From positions 1 to 38,616 of the forward strand of contig JAITTG010000027.1 of assembly GCA_031287095.1 (NCBI GenBank): 38,616 bases of DNA, read 5' to 3'. Every line of letters begins with the position of its first letter. Position 1 is the first letter of the stretch. Of the stretch, positions 8,591-16,759 are shown one piece after another. The notes beneath the pieces were generated by a model. It made no database searches, was not told the DNA's origin, and saw nothing but the letters and a program-made list of their open reading frames with translations. This DNA is from Candidatus Parendomicrobium reticulitermitis (GTDB lineage: Bacteria > Elusimicrobiota > Endomicrobiia > Endomicrobiales > Endomicrobiaceae). Both the position numbers and the translations under genes were made by a program.

Positions 8591-9004
8591 ATGATTTTAG
8601 AAACATTGGTAGGCGCAGTAATTCCGCTGGCTTCCAACCTTGTTAAAAGCGCGTTTGACAGCAAAGACAAGAAAACGCAAGCAAGCGTTGACATAAGCAA
8701 TAATGCTGTAGAATTAGCGAAAGTTCAAGCGGATATACAAAAGTCAGACAACGAGTTTGAGATAGAACGATTAAAAGCGGTAGAACAAATAACAACTTCA
8801 AGCAGTGGATTTATGAGAAACTTAAACGACGGGATAAGAGTAGGGATAGGCGGGTGCGCTTTAATTTTAATTTTGACGAGCGTAATAGGATATTTTATAG
8901 GCAAACAAGGATTACTCAAAGCGGACACTTTGGAAAGCGTTGTGGGATTTACTCTTTCATATTATTTCGCTGAAAAGTCTTGCCGTAAAACTTGGGGGGC
9001 ATAA
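8591..9004 (+). CDS. phage holin-like membrane protein
   Basis: The 137-residue product has a polar helical N-terminal half, a strong transmembrane helix at about 91-110 (IGGCALILILTSVIGYFIG) and a second hydrophobic segment ending in GFTLSYYFAEKS, resembling the SYYFG-type endings of 3-TM phage holins. Holins permeabilise the inner membrane to release the endolysin. The stop overlaps the endolysin ATG by one base (TAATG), as in lysis cassettes. GGGGG lies 5 nt before the start. Confidence 0.65.
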   Translation: MILETLVGAVIPLASNLVKSAFDSKDKKTQASVDISNNAVELAKVQADIQKSDNEFEIERLKAVEQITTSSSGFMRNLNDGIRVGIGGCALILILTSVIGYFIGKQGLLKADTLESVVGFTLSYYFAEKSCRKTWGA

Positions 9005-9476
9005 TGCAAAAAACAAAATTAAACGCTCATTTTACTTTACAAGAACTAACCATCACATCTTATGTTAATTTGTTGACACAAAATACAAAAGAAGCGGATA
9101 GATTTATTGTATCGCTAAAAGATTTATGCAAAAAAATTTTAGAACCTATACGCGTTTTTTATGGAAAGCCTATGATAATAACAAGCGGGTTTAGGGGCGA
9201 AGCGTTAAACAAAGCGGTAGGCGGCAGTATTACGAGCCAGCATTGCAGAGGAGAGGCGGCAGACTTTATAATTCCGAGCATAAACAATATGCAAGTTATG
9301 AAAGATATTTATTCCAAAAAAAAATAAATGTTCCTTTTGGGCAATGTATTCACGAGATAATAGGCGGCAAAGATTGGATTCATATAAGTTTGGGCAATCC
9401 TTACCGAGTTGTTGAAAAGTGCGGACAAATGCTTGATACAAAAGACGGCAAGAAATACGAGGTTTATAATGGCTGA
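9004..9476 (+). pseudogene. M15-family peptidase (phage endolysin), frameshifted
   Basis: The first part (9004-9327) encodes an M15 D,D-carboxypeptidase-like endolysin: NAHFTLQELT, then ITSGFRGEALNKAVGG, then SQHCRGEAADF, the zinc-binding His/Asp region. It stops right after an A9 run at 9316-9324. The rest of the domain continues in the next frame: FGQCIHEIIGGKDWIHISL (containing the last zinc ligand motif WIHIS) to a TAA/TGA end at 9476. One additional A would restore a continuous protein of about 157 residues. This could be a true mutation, a homopolymer sequencing error, or -1 slippage on the A run. The GGGGGG before ATG 9004 supports that start over 8992. Confidence 0.8.
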
Positions 9477-9525
9477 AAAAGAGAAAGAAAACAAGAAACT
9501 ATCGCAAAAAGAAAAAATCGCCTAA
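9469..9525 (+). CDS. very short Lys/Glu-rich ORF after the endolysin
   Basis: An 18-codon ORF (MAEKEKENKK...) starts inside the last codons of the endolysin frame with a one-base-shifted ATG. The composition (Lys/Glu) is protein-like, and the position is typical for a small phage gene, but it is probably a truncated remnant. Nothing more can be said. Confidence 0.25.
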   Translation: MAEKEKENKKLSQKEKIA

Positions 9526-9618
9526 TATGAAAAATCGTGAAAATAGATTGTTTTTGCCTTAAAGTATTGACGCTTATTCCTATTTCCTATATAACCAAAA
9601 GAAAATAGGAATAAGAAA

Positions 9619-10655
9619 ATGCTCTCTAAACTTGAAAAACAAGGCGATAAGTGGACTTTCCGTTACTATGATGATGGAATTCAAAAACGCAAAACTATAG
9701 AGGCTAAAACCTTTAAGGACGCGCAACGGTTGCAAATGGAGTTTCTTATCTCTTTAAAAAATAAAACAAACCCTAAATTTCCCATTGCTGTCAAAGATTT
9801 TTTGGAAAAGTATTTAACTTATATAAAAATGGAATGCGCCCAGCGGACATACAAAAGTAATAAGCAAGCGGTTGAATACTTTTTCAAAGTAAATCCTCAC
9901 ATCAAAACCTTTCAAGGCATAACATTTCAAGATTTGCAAGACTTCAAAACGAAAGAAAAAGCGCGCGGGCAGTCAATCAATTCTATCAATACAAAAATAA
10001 TCAGACTTAAAAAAATGTTTTCAACCGCTAAAAATATCTTTAACATGATAGACCAAAACCCTGCGGTAAAAATATCTTACATAAAAACGGGCAAAAAAAT
10101 TCCAAGATTTTTAAGCGTGGACGAAATAGAAAAATATAAAATTGCTAAAACCAAAAGAGATATATACTATTTGGCTAATCTTGTTTCTTTGTATACAGGC
10201 TTTCGCTCAGAAGAAGTTTTGTTTTTGAATAAACAAACGGACATTGATTTGCCAAATCGCCGAATCTCCGTAAATTCAAAACAGGAATGGCAGCCAAAAG
10301 ATTATGAAGCGCGGACAAATCCCATTACAGACAATCTATATAATATATTGCAAGAACTTTATAAATTAGCGCCAAAATCCCCATGGCTGATAACAGACTA
10401 TACAGGCAATCGCCCAAGTTATGATAATTTTACTCAATGCACTGCCAAAGTATTTAGGCGCAATGAAATAAATATAAAAAATGCGACTATGTATTTATAC
10501 GCCACACATTTGCCAGCCACCTTTCAATGCAGGGCGTGTCGCTCAATGCGATAAAAGAACTTTTGGGACACAGCAATATAGAAACCACAATGATATACGC
10601 CCATGTATCTCAATCCTATCTTGACAAAAACACGGTATCTAAACTCCATTTTTAA
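9619..10655 (+). pseudogene. tyrosine-type site-specific integrase, C-terminal frameshift
   Basis: The first 290 codons encode an N-terminal SAM-like DNA-binding domain (ISLKNKTNPKFPIAVKDFLEKYLTY...) and the start of the catalytic domain, with the first active Arg in YTGFRSEEV. Near 10490-10500 the frame breaks. In another frame the normal catalytic ending follows immediately: RHTFASHLSMQGVSLNAI, then KELLGHSN, then the nucleophile Tyr in TTMIYAHVSQ, ending at TAA 10653-10655. The intact reading frame ends early at 10554 without the HxxR, His or Tyr residues, so the enzyme is inactive as sequenced. It is the last gene of the prophage remnant and points toward tRNA-Phe, a common integration target. 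Confidence 0.85.
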
Positions 10656-10777
10656 CAAAAAATCACTCTTTTTTATCCCATACGCCCGTATTGTTTATTA
10701 GTCTTATTTTAGTCTCATTGAACGCATTGCGATTGAATTTTTGAAAATTTGAAAAGATTTGAATGAATTTGAAAAAA

Positions 10778-10832
10778 TAAAAAACCCGACGAGAAATCAA
10801 TAATTTTGATTTTCCGTCGGGTTTTTTATTTT
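10778..10832. terminator. strong bidirectional terminator
   Basis: AAAACCCGACG pairs with CGTCGGGTTTT, extended by GAAATCAA / TTGATTTTC around a short loop, with A- and T-runs on both sides. It serves the tRNA-Phe transcript on the minus strand and anything from the integrase side on the plus strand. Confidence 0.85.
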
Positions 10833-10852
10833 TTGCCGTTTTATGCGTGAAG

Positions 10853-10925
10853 TGCTGGGGGACAGAATTGAACTGTCGACACCAGGTTTTTCAGACCTGT
10901 GCTCTACCAACTGAGCTACCCCAGC
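10853..10925 (-). tRNA. tRNA-Phe (anticodon GAA)
   Basis: On the minus strand the gene folds into a standard 73-nt cloverleaf. The acceptor GCTGGGG pairs with CCCCAGC plus discriminator A. The D arm is GCTCAGTTGGTAGAGC, and the anticodon stem CAGGT/ACCTG encloses the loop CTGAAAA with anticodon GAA. The T arm is GACAG-TTCAATT-CTGTC. The 3' CCA is not encoded. It faces the integrase end of the prophage remnant. Confidence 0.95.
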
Positions 10926-10929
10926 AGGG

Positions 10930-11075
10930 ACTTCCATATCGCTATCATTACGGCTTGCTGTTTCTGTTATTGCGAGATTACACCGCCTGCCATTACAAGA
11001 TTGAATTTCTATCATTGCAAGATTGCGGCTTCTGTAATTGCAGACTTAAACCGCAATCCCAGCGTTATAAAAGAA
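10930..11075. repeat. degenerate palindromic-repeat debris upstream of tRNA-Phe
   Basis: Multiple partial copies of an ATTGCGAGATTACA / ATTGCAAGATTGCGGC / ATTGCAGACTTAAACCGCAAT theme fill the space between tRNA-Phe and the ytxH-like gene. They resemble decayed units of the ATTGCGGG-CAAG-CCCGCAAT family found in the transketolase/uxaA region. Confidence 0.5.
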
Positions 11076-11363
11076 CTAATCTTCGTCTTGATATTTCTTA
11101 AACGCTCTTTTGCCTTCTTCAAAAACTTCCGTAATTTTATCCTTATGCTCTAATACTTTGTCAACGCCGTCATTGTAAATCCTGCGCCCTTTCTCTTTTA
11201 AATCTCCGCCCAAATCAGCCACAGTATCTGAAAAATCCTCGCTAAATCTTTTCAAATCAGACCTTGTCTCTTTTCCAGATTTAGGCGCGTATAAAATACC
11301 TGCCGCCGCTCCTATCAATGCTCCTAATGCAAATGCCAACAAAGAATTATTATTATTGTTCAT
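11076..11363 (-). CDS. YtxH-family envelope/stress protein
   Basis: The 95-residue product has a glycine/alanine-rich hydrophobic helix (LLAFALGALIGAAAGILYAP) followed by the KSGKETRSDLK signature of the YtxH family and a charged amphipathic tail. YtxH-like proteins are general-stress, membrane-associated proteins with poorly known biochemistry. The open frame begins at 11393, but ATG 11363 has a perfect GGAGG five bases upstream. Its start overlaps the end of the upstream membrane-protein gene by 11 bp, so the two are co-translated, like the ytxG-ytxH pair of Bacillus. Confidence 0.8.
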   Translation of the reverse strand: MNNNNNSLLAFALGALIGAAAGILYAPKSGKETRSDLKRFSEDFSDTVADLGGDLKEKGRRIYNDGVDKVLEHKDKITEVFEEGKRAFKKYQDED

Positions 11364-11607
11364 GGTTTCCTCCTTTTTTTTTTGATTTTGCAAATAAAAC
11401 GCTGCCTGCCGCCCTTATTATATTTACAAAACTGCTTGTTGTTTTGCTTGCCAAAAATACGCCTTTGACTGTTCTATTTACTATAAACCTTATTTCATTG
11501 CATAAAGCCGTTATTCTAAAAAAAATAACAATCATCCCTATCAAAATAATCAATAGGCTCGCAGAGATAAAAATCAAGCAAATTAAAGTCCAAATTTCTA
11601 TATTCAT
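11353..11607 (-). CDS. small membrane protein, DUF948/YtxG-like
   Basis: The 84-residue product has one long N-terminal transmembrane segment (IWTLICLIFISASLLIILIGMIVIFF) followed by a soluble helix (ALCNEIRFIVNRTVKGVFLASKTTSSFVNII). The layout matches DUF948 proteins, which are usually encoded next to YtxH. It overlaps the ytxH-like start, giving a two-gene unit. The family assignment relies mainly on that pairing. Confidence 0.6.
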   Translation of the reverse strand: MNIEIWTLICLIFISASLLIILIGMIVIFFRITALCNEIRFIVNRTVKGVFLASKTTSSFVNIIRAAGSVLFAKSKKKGGNHEQ

Positions 11608-11619
11608 AATGGAACGATT

Positions 11620-13077
11620 TTAACAAATTCTGTTTGAAATTTCAAAGAGAAATTTATGTATCTTAACCATAGCCATAGTGTCTTGAGCGCAATATTTGAG
11701 CAGATTCTCTTTGATTTCTTGACATTTTTGCTCATCGTATAAGCCTATAGCCATAAAAGCAAAAGCCGCCGCCGCATCGCCGCCTTCGGCTATTTCAAGA
11801 TTTTCATAATTCATATCAACTAATGCGGGCAAAACAACTTTTATAGAATTGCGCCCTTTAAAACGGACATTATAATAATTGAGCCTTATGAGCGCTTCAA
11901 AATCCACAATTCTGCTTGAAATTTCAAGCAGTTTTTGACTATATTGCGGATATATTTGCGCAAGTTTTTTTATAGATAAGTTTTCTGAATTGGAATATGT
12001 GATTATACTGCCTTCGTCTCCAAGATACTCTATAAGTTTTTGGACTATAATTTCTTGGCAGTTTATTTTTGGGTCTGCTATATATTCAAAGTGCTGCGCT
12101 ATTTTGTCTATCTCATTGCACTTATGTATGGAAAATTGAGTTATAACTTGGCTATGAGGCGCAAAATCGGGATATACAGGCAAGATATTGGATATAGACT
12201 CAAAATCAAGATAATAATAAGGCGCTTTAATCTCATTGACAAGAGTTTTTAAATTGGGAGATATATAAGTTGTATTGTTTTGAACGCAGTCTTTGATTCT
12301 TTTTTGCTGCTCATTTAATTCAAAATCTTCGGGGATATCTTTTATATAGACGACGCCGCTATTTATAAGTTCGTCCATATCGGGAGCGGAGATTTTGGGC
12401 ATATCAAAAATAGAATTTTCTAAATTTTTTCCTATGCACTCGTTAAAAGCAGGGCAGTTTTTGCATTTTCTTTTTATGACAGGCTGCGGCATATCAGGGC
12501 TGTTGACTATTTTTGAGATTTTTTCAAATTCATCAATATATAGCGGGATTTGCTCTCTTACTTTGTCTGTGCAATCTATAAAATAAAACATTTCAGATAG
12601 AGGCTTGCCTAATCTATAACCGCCTGCTATATGTATTGTGGACATTTTTGATATTTGAATGCCGGCTTTTTCAAGCAACATAACATTGAAAGCGATATCA
12701 TTTACATATTTGAGTTTAGATTTTCCGCCGGCGCGCGTTTCAAAAAGTTTCCAAGAACCTCCGCCGTCTCTTTGCAAAATCTCCACGCGGGCGGTAAAGT
12801 TGCTTATATTGAATTTTGCATTTTTTATTGTTTTTATTTGGGGGTCGTTTAAAATATCCGTAGCAAAAGGCGGCGCGTCAAAACTCAGATATTCTTTTGA
12901 GCAATCCAAAGCATTAGCGAACATTTTATGAGACAAATGCCGTATATTTCTACTTTCATAATTTAAAAAATCGCCGTTTAATCCCGATGTTTTTGGAATT
13001 TTCTTATTGTTTGACATCCACCCCAAAGTTGGACAAGCCATATAGTCCATAAAAGTTCTTTTGCCGATATATCCCAT
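11620..13077 (-). CDS. DUF2779-type protein: Fe-S PD-(D/E)XK-like plus exonuclease-like domains
   Basis: The 485-residue product starts with ...RTFMDYMACPTLGWM. It has four cysteines placed as in Cas4/AddB-type iron-sulfur nucleases (Cys15, then Cys205, Cys208 and Cys214 in CKNCPAFNEC). The second half has a DnaQ/RNase H-like entry strand YYYLDFESI (Asp291, Glu293) and a later VDFEALIRL and YCAQDTMAMVKI, suggesting a 3'-5' exonuclease fold. In the N-terminal nuclease core, the position where family members commonly have ExK reads ETR (113-115), so that site may be altered. Its ATG shares one base with the stop of the uxaA-type gene, indicating coupling. The biological role of DUF2779 is not known to me; DNA repair or defence is only a guess. 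Confidence 0.75.
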   Translation of the reverse strand: MGYIGKRTFMDYMACPTLGWMSNNKKIPKTSGLNGDFLNYESRNIRHLSHKMFANALDCSKEYLSFDAPPFATDILNDPQIKTIKNAKFNISNFTARVEILQRDGGGSWKLFETRAGGKSKLKYVNDIAFNVMLLEKAGIQISKMSTIHIAGGYRLGKPLSEMFYFIDCTDKVREQIPLYIDEFEKISKIVNSPDMPQPVIKRKCKNCPAFNECIGKNLENSIFDMPKISAPDMDELINSGVVYIKDIPEDFELNEQQKRIKDCVQNNTTYISPNLKTLVNEIKAPYYYLDFESISNILPVYPDFAPHSQVITQFSIHKCNEIDKIAQHFEYIADPKINCQEIIVQKLIEYLGDEGSIITYSNSENLSIKKLAQIYPQYSQKLLEISSRIVDFEALIRLNYYNVRFKGRNSIKVVLPALVDMNYENLEIAEGGDAAAAFAFMAIGLYDEQKCQEIKENLLKYCAQDTMAMVKIHKFLFEISNRIC

Positions 13078-14708
13078 TATAAAATCACCCCGTCCTTAAA
13101 AATTGCAATTTCTCTATAATTGCTGATTTCGTTTTTTGTTTTAATCTTTCCGCTTGCTGTGTTTAAAATGTATTCAAATAAATCTTGCGCCGCGCTGTCA
13201 AAAGTTTTTCCGTTTAAAATCTCCCCGGCATTAAAATCAATCCAATGTTTTTTTCTTTCATAAAGATTTGTATTGCTTGATATTTTAATGGTAGGAATAG
13301 GCGCGCCGAAAGGATTGCCTCTGCCTGTTGTAAATAAAATGATTTGCGCTCCGCTTGCCGTAAGATTTGTGCAAGAGACCATATCGTTGCCGGGACCATT
13401 TAATAAATACAGTCCGCTTTCATTAGGGCGTTCTCCATAATTTAAAACTCCGCTTACTTGCGTAGTTCCGCCTTTTTGTATGCAGCCCAGCGATTTTTCT
13501 TCAAGGGTAGTAATGCCGCCTTCTTTATTTCCGGGCGAAGGATTTTCATAAACTTCCTGCTTATATCTTAAAAAGTAATTTTTGAAATTATTTATAAGAT
13601 TTACTATGTCGTCAAAAACTGATTTATCTTTTGCTCTATTCATCAATAATCTTTCCGCTCCAAACATTTCGGGCGTTTCTGTAAGTATAGTTCTTGCGCC
13701 CAAAGATATTGCTGTATCGTTTATTTTGCCGCATAATGGATTTGCCGTAATGCCCGAGAAAGCGTCAGACCCGCCGCATTTAAACCCGATTACAAGTTCG
13801 CTTGCGGGAATTTCTTCTCTTTTAAATTCCGCCGCAAAATCTGCCAAACTCTTTAAAATATCTAATCCGTCCTTATATTCATCATCAATTTCTTGGGTAG
13901 TCAAAAATTTTATTCTATCATTATCAAAACTGTCCAAAGCGGGCAGAAAATTTTTAACATTATTATTCTCACATCCAAGCCCCAAAACCAAAACAGCGCC
14001 GGCATTGGGATTTTTTATTAGTCCGGCGAGGATTTTTTGAGTAAGTTTCATATCATCGCCAATCTGACTGCATCCCATAGAATGAGTATAAGCAAAAAAT
14101 CCGTCAATCTTTCCTTCCTTTATATATGAAGCAAATTCTCTATTTGCCTCTTGCGATAGAATTTTTGAAGTATTATTTACACAGCCGACAGTAGGTATAA
14201 TCCAAACCTCGTTTCTAATTCCCACAGAACCGTCTTTTCTTTTAAAACCTAAAAATTTCGCGCTGTCTTTTGCCGTCATTGCGGGATTAGACTCGCCGTC
14301 TATTTGCATTGAGGGAGATTGCGGGTCAAGCCCGCAATGACGACCATAGGGAGGTTGCGGGTCAAGCCCGCAATGACGACCATATGGAGATTGCGGGTCT
14401 TGCCTGCAATAATGGACGGGGGAATAAGAATAATCCTCAATGGACGATAAATTAGTCTTTAAATTATGCGTATGTATATGCTGTCCGCTTTTAATATCGC
14501 ATTTAGCCGCGCCGATAATCTGTCCATATTTGACGACATTTTGCTCCGCCTTAATACCTTTTAAAGCAATTTTATGTCCAAAAGGAATATCGTCAAGCAA
14601 AATAAGAGCCTTTCCATCCACGCTTAAAATAGCGCCTGAGTTCAAAAACTCAAGCGCTATAATAACATCGTCACTGGCATTGATTTTGATAAATTTTTTA
14701 TCGTTCAC
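13077..14708 (-). CDS. UxaA-family hydro-lyase (altronate dehydratase-like) with in-frame repeat insertion
   Basis: This is an SAF domain (about residues 5-85, containing PFGHKIALK and GQHIHTHNL) followed by the large UxaA domain: GFKRKDGSVGIRNEVWIIPTVGCV, FAYTHSMGCSQIGDD, ALVLGLGCENN, FKCGGSDAFSGITANP, and Cys-bearing motifs near the end (MVSCTNLTASGAQ, TGRGNPFGAP). Altronate dehydratase converts D-altronate to 2-keto-3-deoxygluconate, but the superfamily also contains galactarate dehydratase and sulfo-lyases, so the substrate is open. Between the two domains, residues about 94-149 are a repeat-derived insert with three QDPQSP/GLDPQ(S/P)P units. A GTG start at 14708 has a weak GAGAG site. 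The gene lies downstream of the TRAP genes, across a repeat array. Confidence 0.88.
   Translation of the reverse strand: MNDKKFIKINASDDVIIALEFLNSGAILSVDGKALILLDDIPFGHKIALKGIKAEQNVVKYGQIIGAAKCDIKSGQHIHTHNLKTNLSSIEDYSYSPVHYCRQDPQSPYGRHCGLDPQPPYGRHCGLDPQSPSMQIDGESNPAMTAKDSAKFLGFKRKDGSVGIRNEVWIIPTVGCVNNTSKILSQEANREFASYIKEGKIDGFFAYTHSMGCSQIGDDMKLTQKILAGLIKNPNAGAVLVLGLGCENNNVKNFLPALDSFDNDRIKFLTTQEIDDEYKDGLDILKSLADFAAEFKREEIPASELVIGFKCGGSDAFSGITANPLCGKINDTAISLGARTILTETPEMFGAERLLMNRAKDKSVFDDIVNLINNFKNYFLRYKQEVYENPSPGNKEGGITTLEEKSLGCIQKGGTTQVSGVLNYGERPNESGLYLLNGPGNDMVSCTNLTASGAQIILFTTGRGNPFGAPIPTIKISSNTNLYERKKHWIDFNAGEILNGKTFDSAAQDLFEYILNTASGKIKTKNEISNYREIAIFKDGVIL
14264..14423 (-). repeat. three tandem palindromic units inside the uxaA-type gene
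   Basis: Three 36-bp units each contain ATTGCGGG-TCAAG-CCCGCAAT or a close variant (14318-14338, 14354-14374, 14390-14410). A fourth partial relative is GCGGGATT at 14281. They are translated in frame as HCGLDPQSPYGR-type peptides. The same palindrome occurs in intergenic DNA at 17872-17891, 18881-18901, 19070-19091 and 20021-20041. Confidence 0.88.
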
Positions 14709-14723
14709 TTATTACTCTCTTAT

Positions 14724-14908
14724 CCGTCATTTCCGAATGTCTTTATCGGAAATCCAACATCCATCATTGTCGAGCGTCTTTGTCGGGAATCTAACATCCG
14801 TCATTGCCGAGTGTCTTTGTCGGGAATCTAACATCCGTCATTCCCGAGCGTCTTTGTCGGGAATCCAACATCCGTCATTGCCGAGTGTCTTTGTCGGGAA
14901 TCTATTTT
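14724..14908 (+). repeat. five tandem 37-bp hairpin repeats
   Basis: Units begin at 14724, 14761, 14798, 14835 and 14872, each of the form CCGTCATTCCCGAG-CGTCTTTG-TCGGGAATCCAACAT. The arms ATTCCCGA / TCGGGAAT form a hairpin. In unit 1 both arms changed together (ATTTCCGA / TCGGAAAT), keeping pairing. Single copies of the same element occur at 18951, 22917, 34493, 34547, 38421 and 38498. Confidence 0.92.
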
Positions 14909-14947
14909 TATTCTTTTACGCGCTTATCGCCGCTTTACAAATCTTGT

Positions 14948-16240
14948 CTATTGCGCTCCAAAAATCAAATTAGGCAGCCACAATACTATTTGAGGGAAAA
15001 ATACCAAAATAAGCAGTTCCGCTATAACAGCCGCTAAAAACGGCAAACTCGCCGCCGTATATTCTTCAGGCGGACAATCCAAAATGCCGCAAACAGTGTA
15101 TAGAGCCGAACCTATCGGAGGAGTCATAACTCCAAGCGTCACCATAGTCGCCATCAAAACTCCAAAATGCACAGGGTCCATCCCAACGCTTGTCACCATA
15201 GGCAAAAATATAGGCGTGAGCAAAAGGAAATTGACATTGCTGTCAACAAACATTCCCGATACAAAAAGGAAACAAAGCATTATGATAGTAAGAATTTGCG
15301 GATTGTCGCTTATGCCGAAAATGAAATTGCTAAGAACAATAGGCAATTCCACAAAAGTAATAGCGTAACTAAAAGGTCCCGACAAAGCGATAATCAACAA
15401 AATCGCGCCATTATCTCTAAAAGACATTTTCAGCGCATTCATAAAACTTTTCCAAGTGAGTTCTTTGTATATAAATTTGCCCACTATAATCGCATAAATC
15501 ACGGCAAAAGCGCCCGACTCCGATGGAGTAAAAACCCCCATTCTTATTCCTACAATAAGCAAAATAGGAAATAAAAGAGCCCAAATGGATTCTTTGAGAT
15601 TGTCTAAAAGTTCTTTAATGGTCACTCGGGGAATATCTTTTCTTGGCGGGTCGTATTTTTTTATGCGGGAAGTGATTGAAGTGGTAGTCATAAGAAAAAG
15701 CATCATCAAAACTCCGGGTATCATGCCTGCGGCAAAAAGCCGTCCGATAGAAACTTCGCCTATAAAACCGAAAATGATTAAACCAAGGCTTGGGGGGATA
15801 GTCGCCGTAATTAAAGCCGTGATACAATTGACTGCGCAAATATAACCTTTGGAATAACCTCTTTTGAGCATCTCCGGTCCCAAAATACGAGTTTCCATAG
15901 CCGCGTCTGCCGTTGCCGATCCGGAAACGCCTCCCATCAAAGTGCTCATTACAACGCTTATTTGAGCCGTTCCGCCATACATAGTGCGCGTCACAAGGCG
16001 GGCAAGACCGAGAAGTCTTTGCGTAATGCCAGATTCATTCATCAAATTTCCCGCAAAAATAAAGAAAGGCACCGCAAGAAAAGCGAAAGATTGGCTCTGA
16101 GCTATAATTCTATTTACAACTATTGAAGTCGGCAAAGCGCTTGTTGCAAGAAAAAATACAAGTCCCGACAATCCTATAACAAAAGCAATCGGCATTCTCA
16201 AAACAAGAAACAGAAAAAAACAAATCAATAATAGCGTCAT
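14948..16240 (-). CDS. dctM: TRAP transporter large permease subunit (DctM)
   Basis: The 430-residue, very hydrophobic protein has about 12 transmembrane segments and DctM signatures: FFIFAGNLMNESGITQRLL, GGVSGSATADAAMET (the conserved sodium/substrate loop), GYICAVNCITALITATIPPS and FVDSNVNFLLLTPIFLPMV. It forms the inner-membrane ion-coupled channel together with DctQ and receives substrate from DctP. AAAGGAG lies upstream of ATG. The length is normal. The downstream space contains the 37-bp repeat array and then the uxaA-type gene, suggesting that the imported compound is a sugar acid or related acid. Confidence 0.93.
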   Translation of the reverse strand: MTLLLICFFLFLVLRMPIAFVIGLSGLVFFLATSALPTSIVVNRIIAQSQSFAFLAVPFFIFAGNLMNESGITQRLLGLARLVTRTMYGGTAQISVVMSTLMGGVSGSATADAAMETRILGPEMLKRGYSKGYICAVNCITALITATIPPSLGLIIFGFIGEVSIGRLFAAGMIPGVLMMLFLMTTTSITSRIKKYDPPRKDIPRVTIKELLDNLKESIWALLFPILLIVGIRMGVFTPSESGAFAVIYAIIVGKFIYKELTWKSFMNALKMSFRDNGAILLIIALSGPFSYAITFVELPIVLSNFIFGISDNPQILTIIMLCFLFVSGMFVDSNVNFLLLTPIFLPMVTSVGMDPVHFGVLMATMVTLGVMTPPIGSALYTVCGILDCPPEEYTAASLPFLAAVIAELLILVFFPQIVLWLPNLIFGAQ

Positions 16241-16263
16241 ATAAATAACTCCTTTAATTTTTT

Positions 16264-16749
16264 TTAAACAGCCGCTTTTTTCAATTTTTTCAATTCGTCA
16301 ATGCGGCTTTTTATCTTTAAGATAGCGGATATGCTCATAGAAAAAGAGGCTACGGGCAAACTCAAAACTGCCCAAGAAAATGAAATCGGCAAAGCGCCGT
16401 ATTGGCGTCCCCAATCGTTTTGGACGAGTTTAATACCGTAAATAATAATGAAAGCAAGCAAAAATAAAATAGCCAGCAAAACAAAAATCTCCACTATATT
16501 TTGAGTTTTTGGTTCGAACTTGCGCGTCACAATATCAATACCTATCAATTGTCCTGCGCGAAAAGCGCAATCTGCTCCCAAAAAAGAAGTCCATGCAAGA
16601 AGCAATAAAGCCACATCTATATTCCAAGAAACCGACACTCCCAACCCTCTAAGAATCGCCGACAAAAAAACCGCCGCTACGAGCGCTATAAAAGTCACAG
16701 AGCATATCAATTCTTCAATTTTACAAAACGCATTATAAATTTTTTTCAT
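16264..16749 (-). CDS. dctQ: TRAP transporter small permease subunit (DctQ)
   Basis: The 161-residue protein has four predicted transmembrane helices. It includes the DctQ-type motif WTSFLGADCAFRAGQLIGIDIV in the middle and the WGRQYGALPISFSWAVLSLPV segment before the last helix. It bridges DctM and the membrane complex. GAGGT lies 5 nt upstream of ATG. It is separated from dctP by a perfect terminator-like hairpin, so it is probably transcribed at lower level than the binding protein. Confidence 0.92.
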   Translation of the reverse strand: MKKIYNAFCKIEELICSVTFIALVAAVFLSAILRGLGVSVSWNIDVALLLLAWTSFLGADCAFRAGQLIGIDIVTRKFEPKTQNIVEIFVLLAILFLLAFIIIYGIKLVQNDWGRQYGALPISFSWAVLSLPVASFSMSISAILKIKSRIDELKKLKKAAV

Positions 16750-16759
16750 GATTTACCTC

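Noticed and set aside
10797-11015. ORF of 72 codons covering tRNA-Phe on the minus strand
   Set aside because: It is a known type of artefact: a translated tRNA sequence (AQLVEHRSEKPGVDSS-like peptide).
14724-14908. CRISPR array
   Set aside because: The 37-bp units are directly adjacent with no unique spacers, and no cas genes are nearby.
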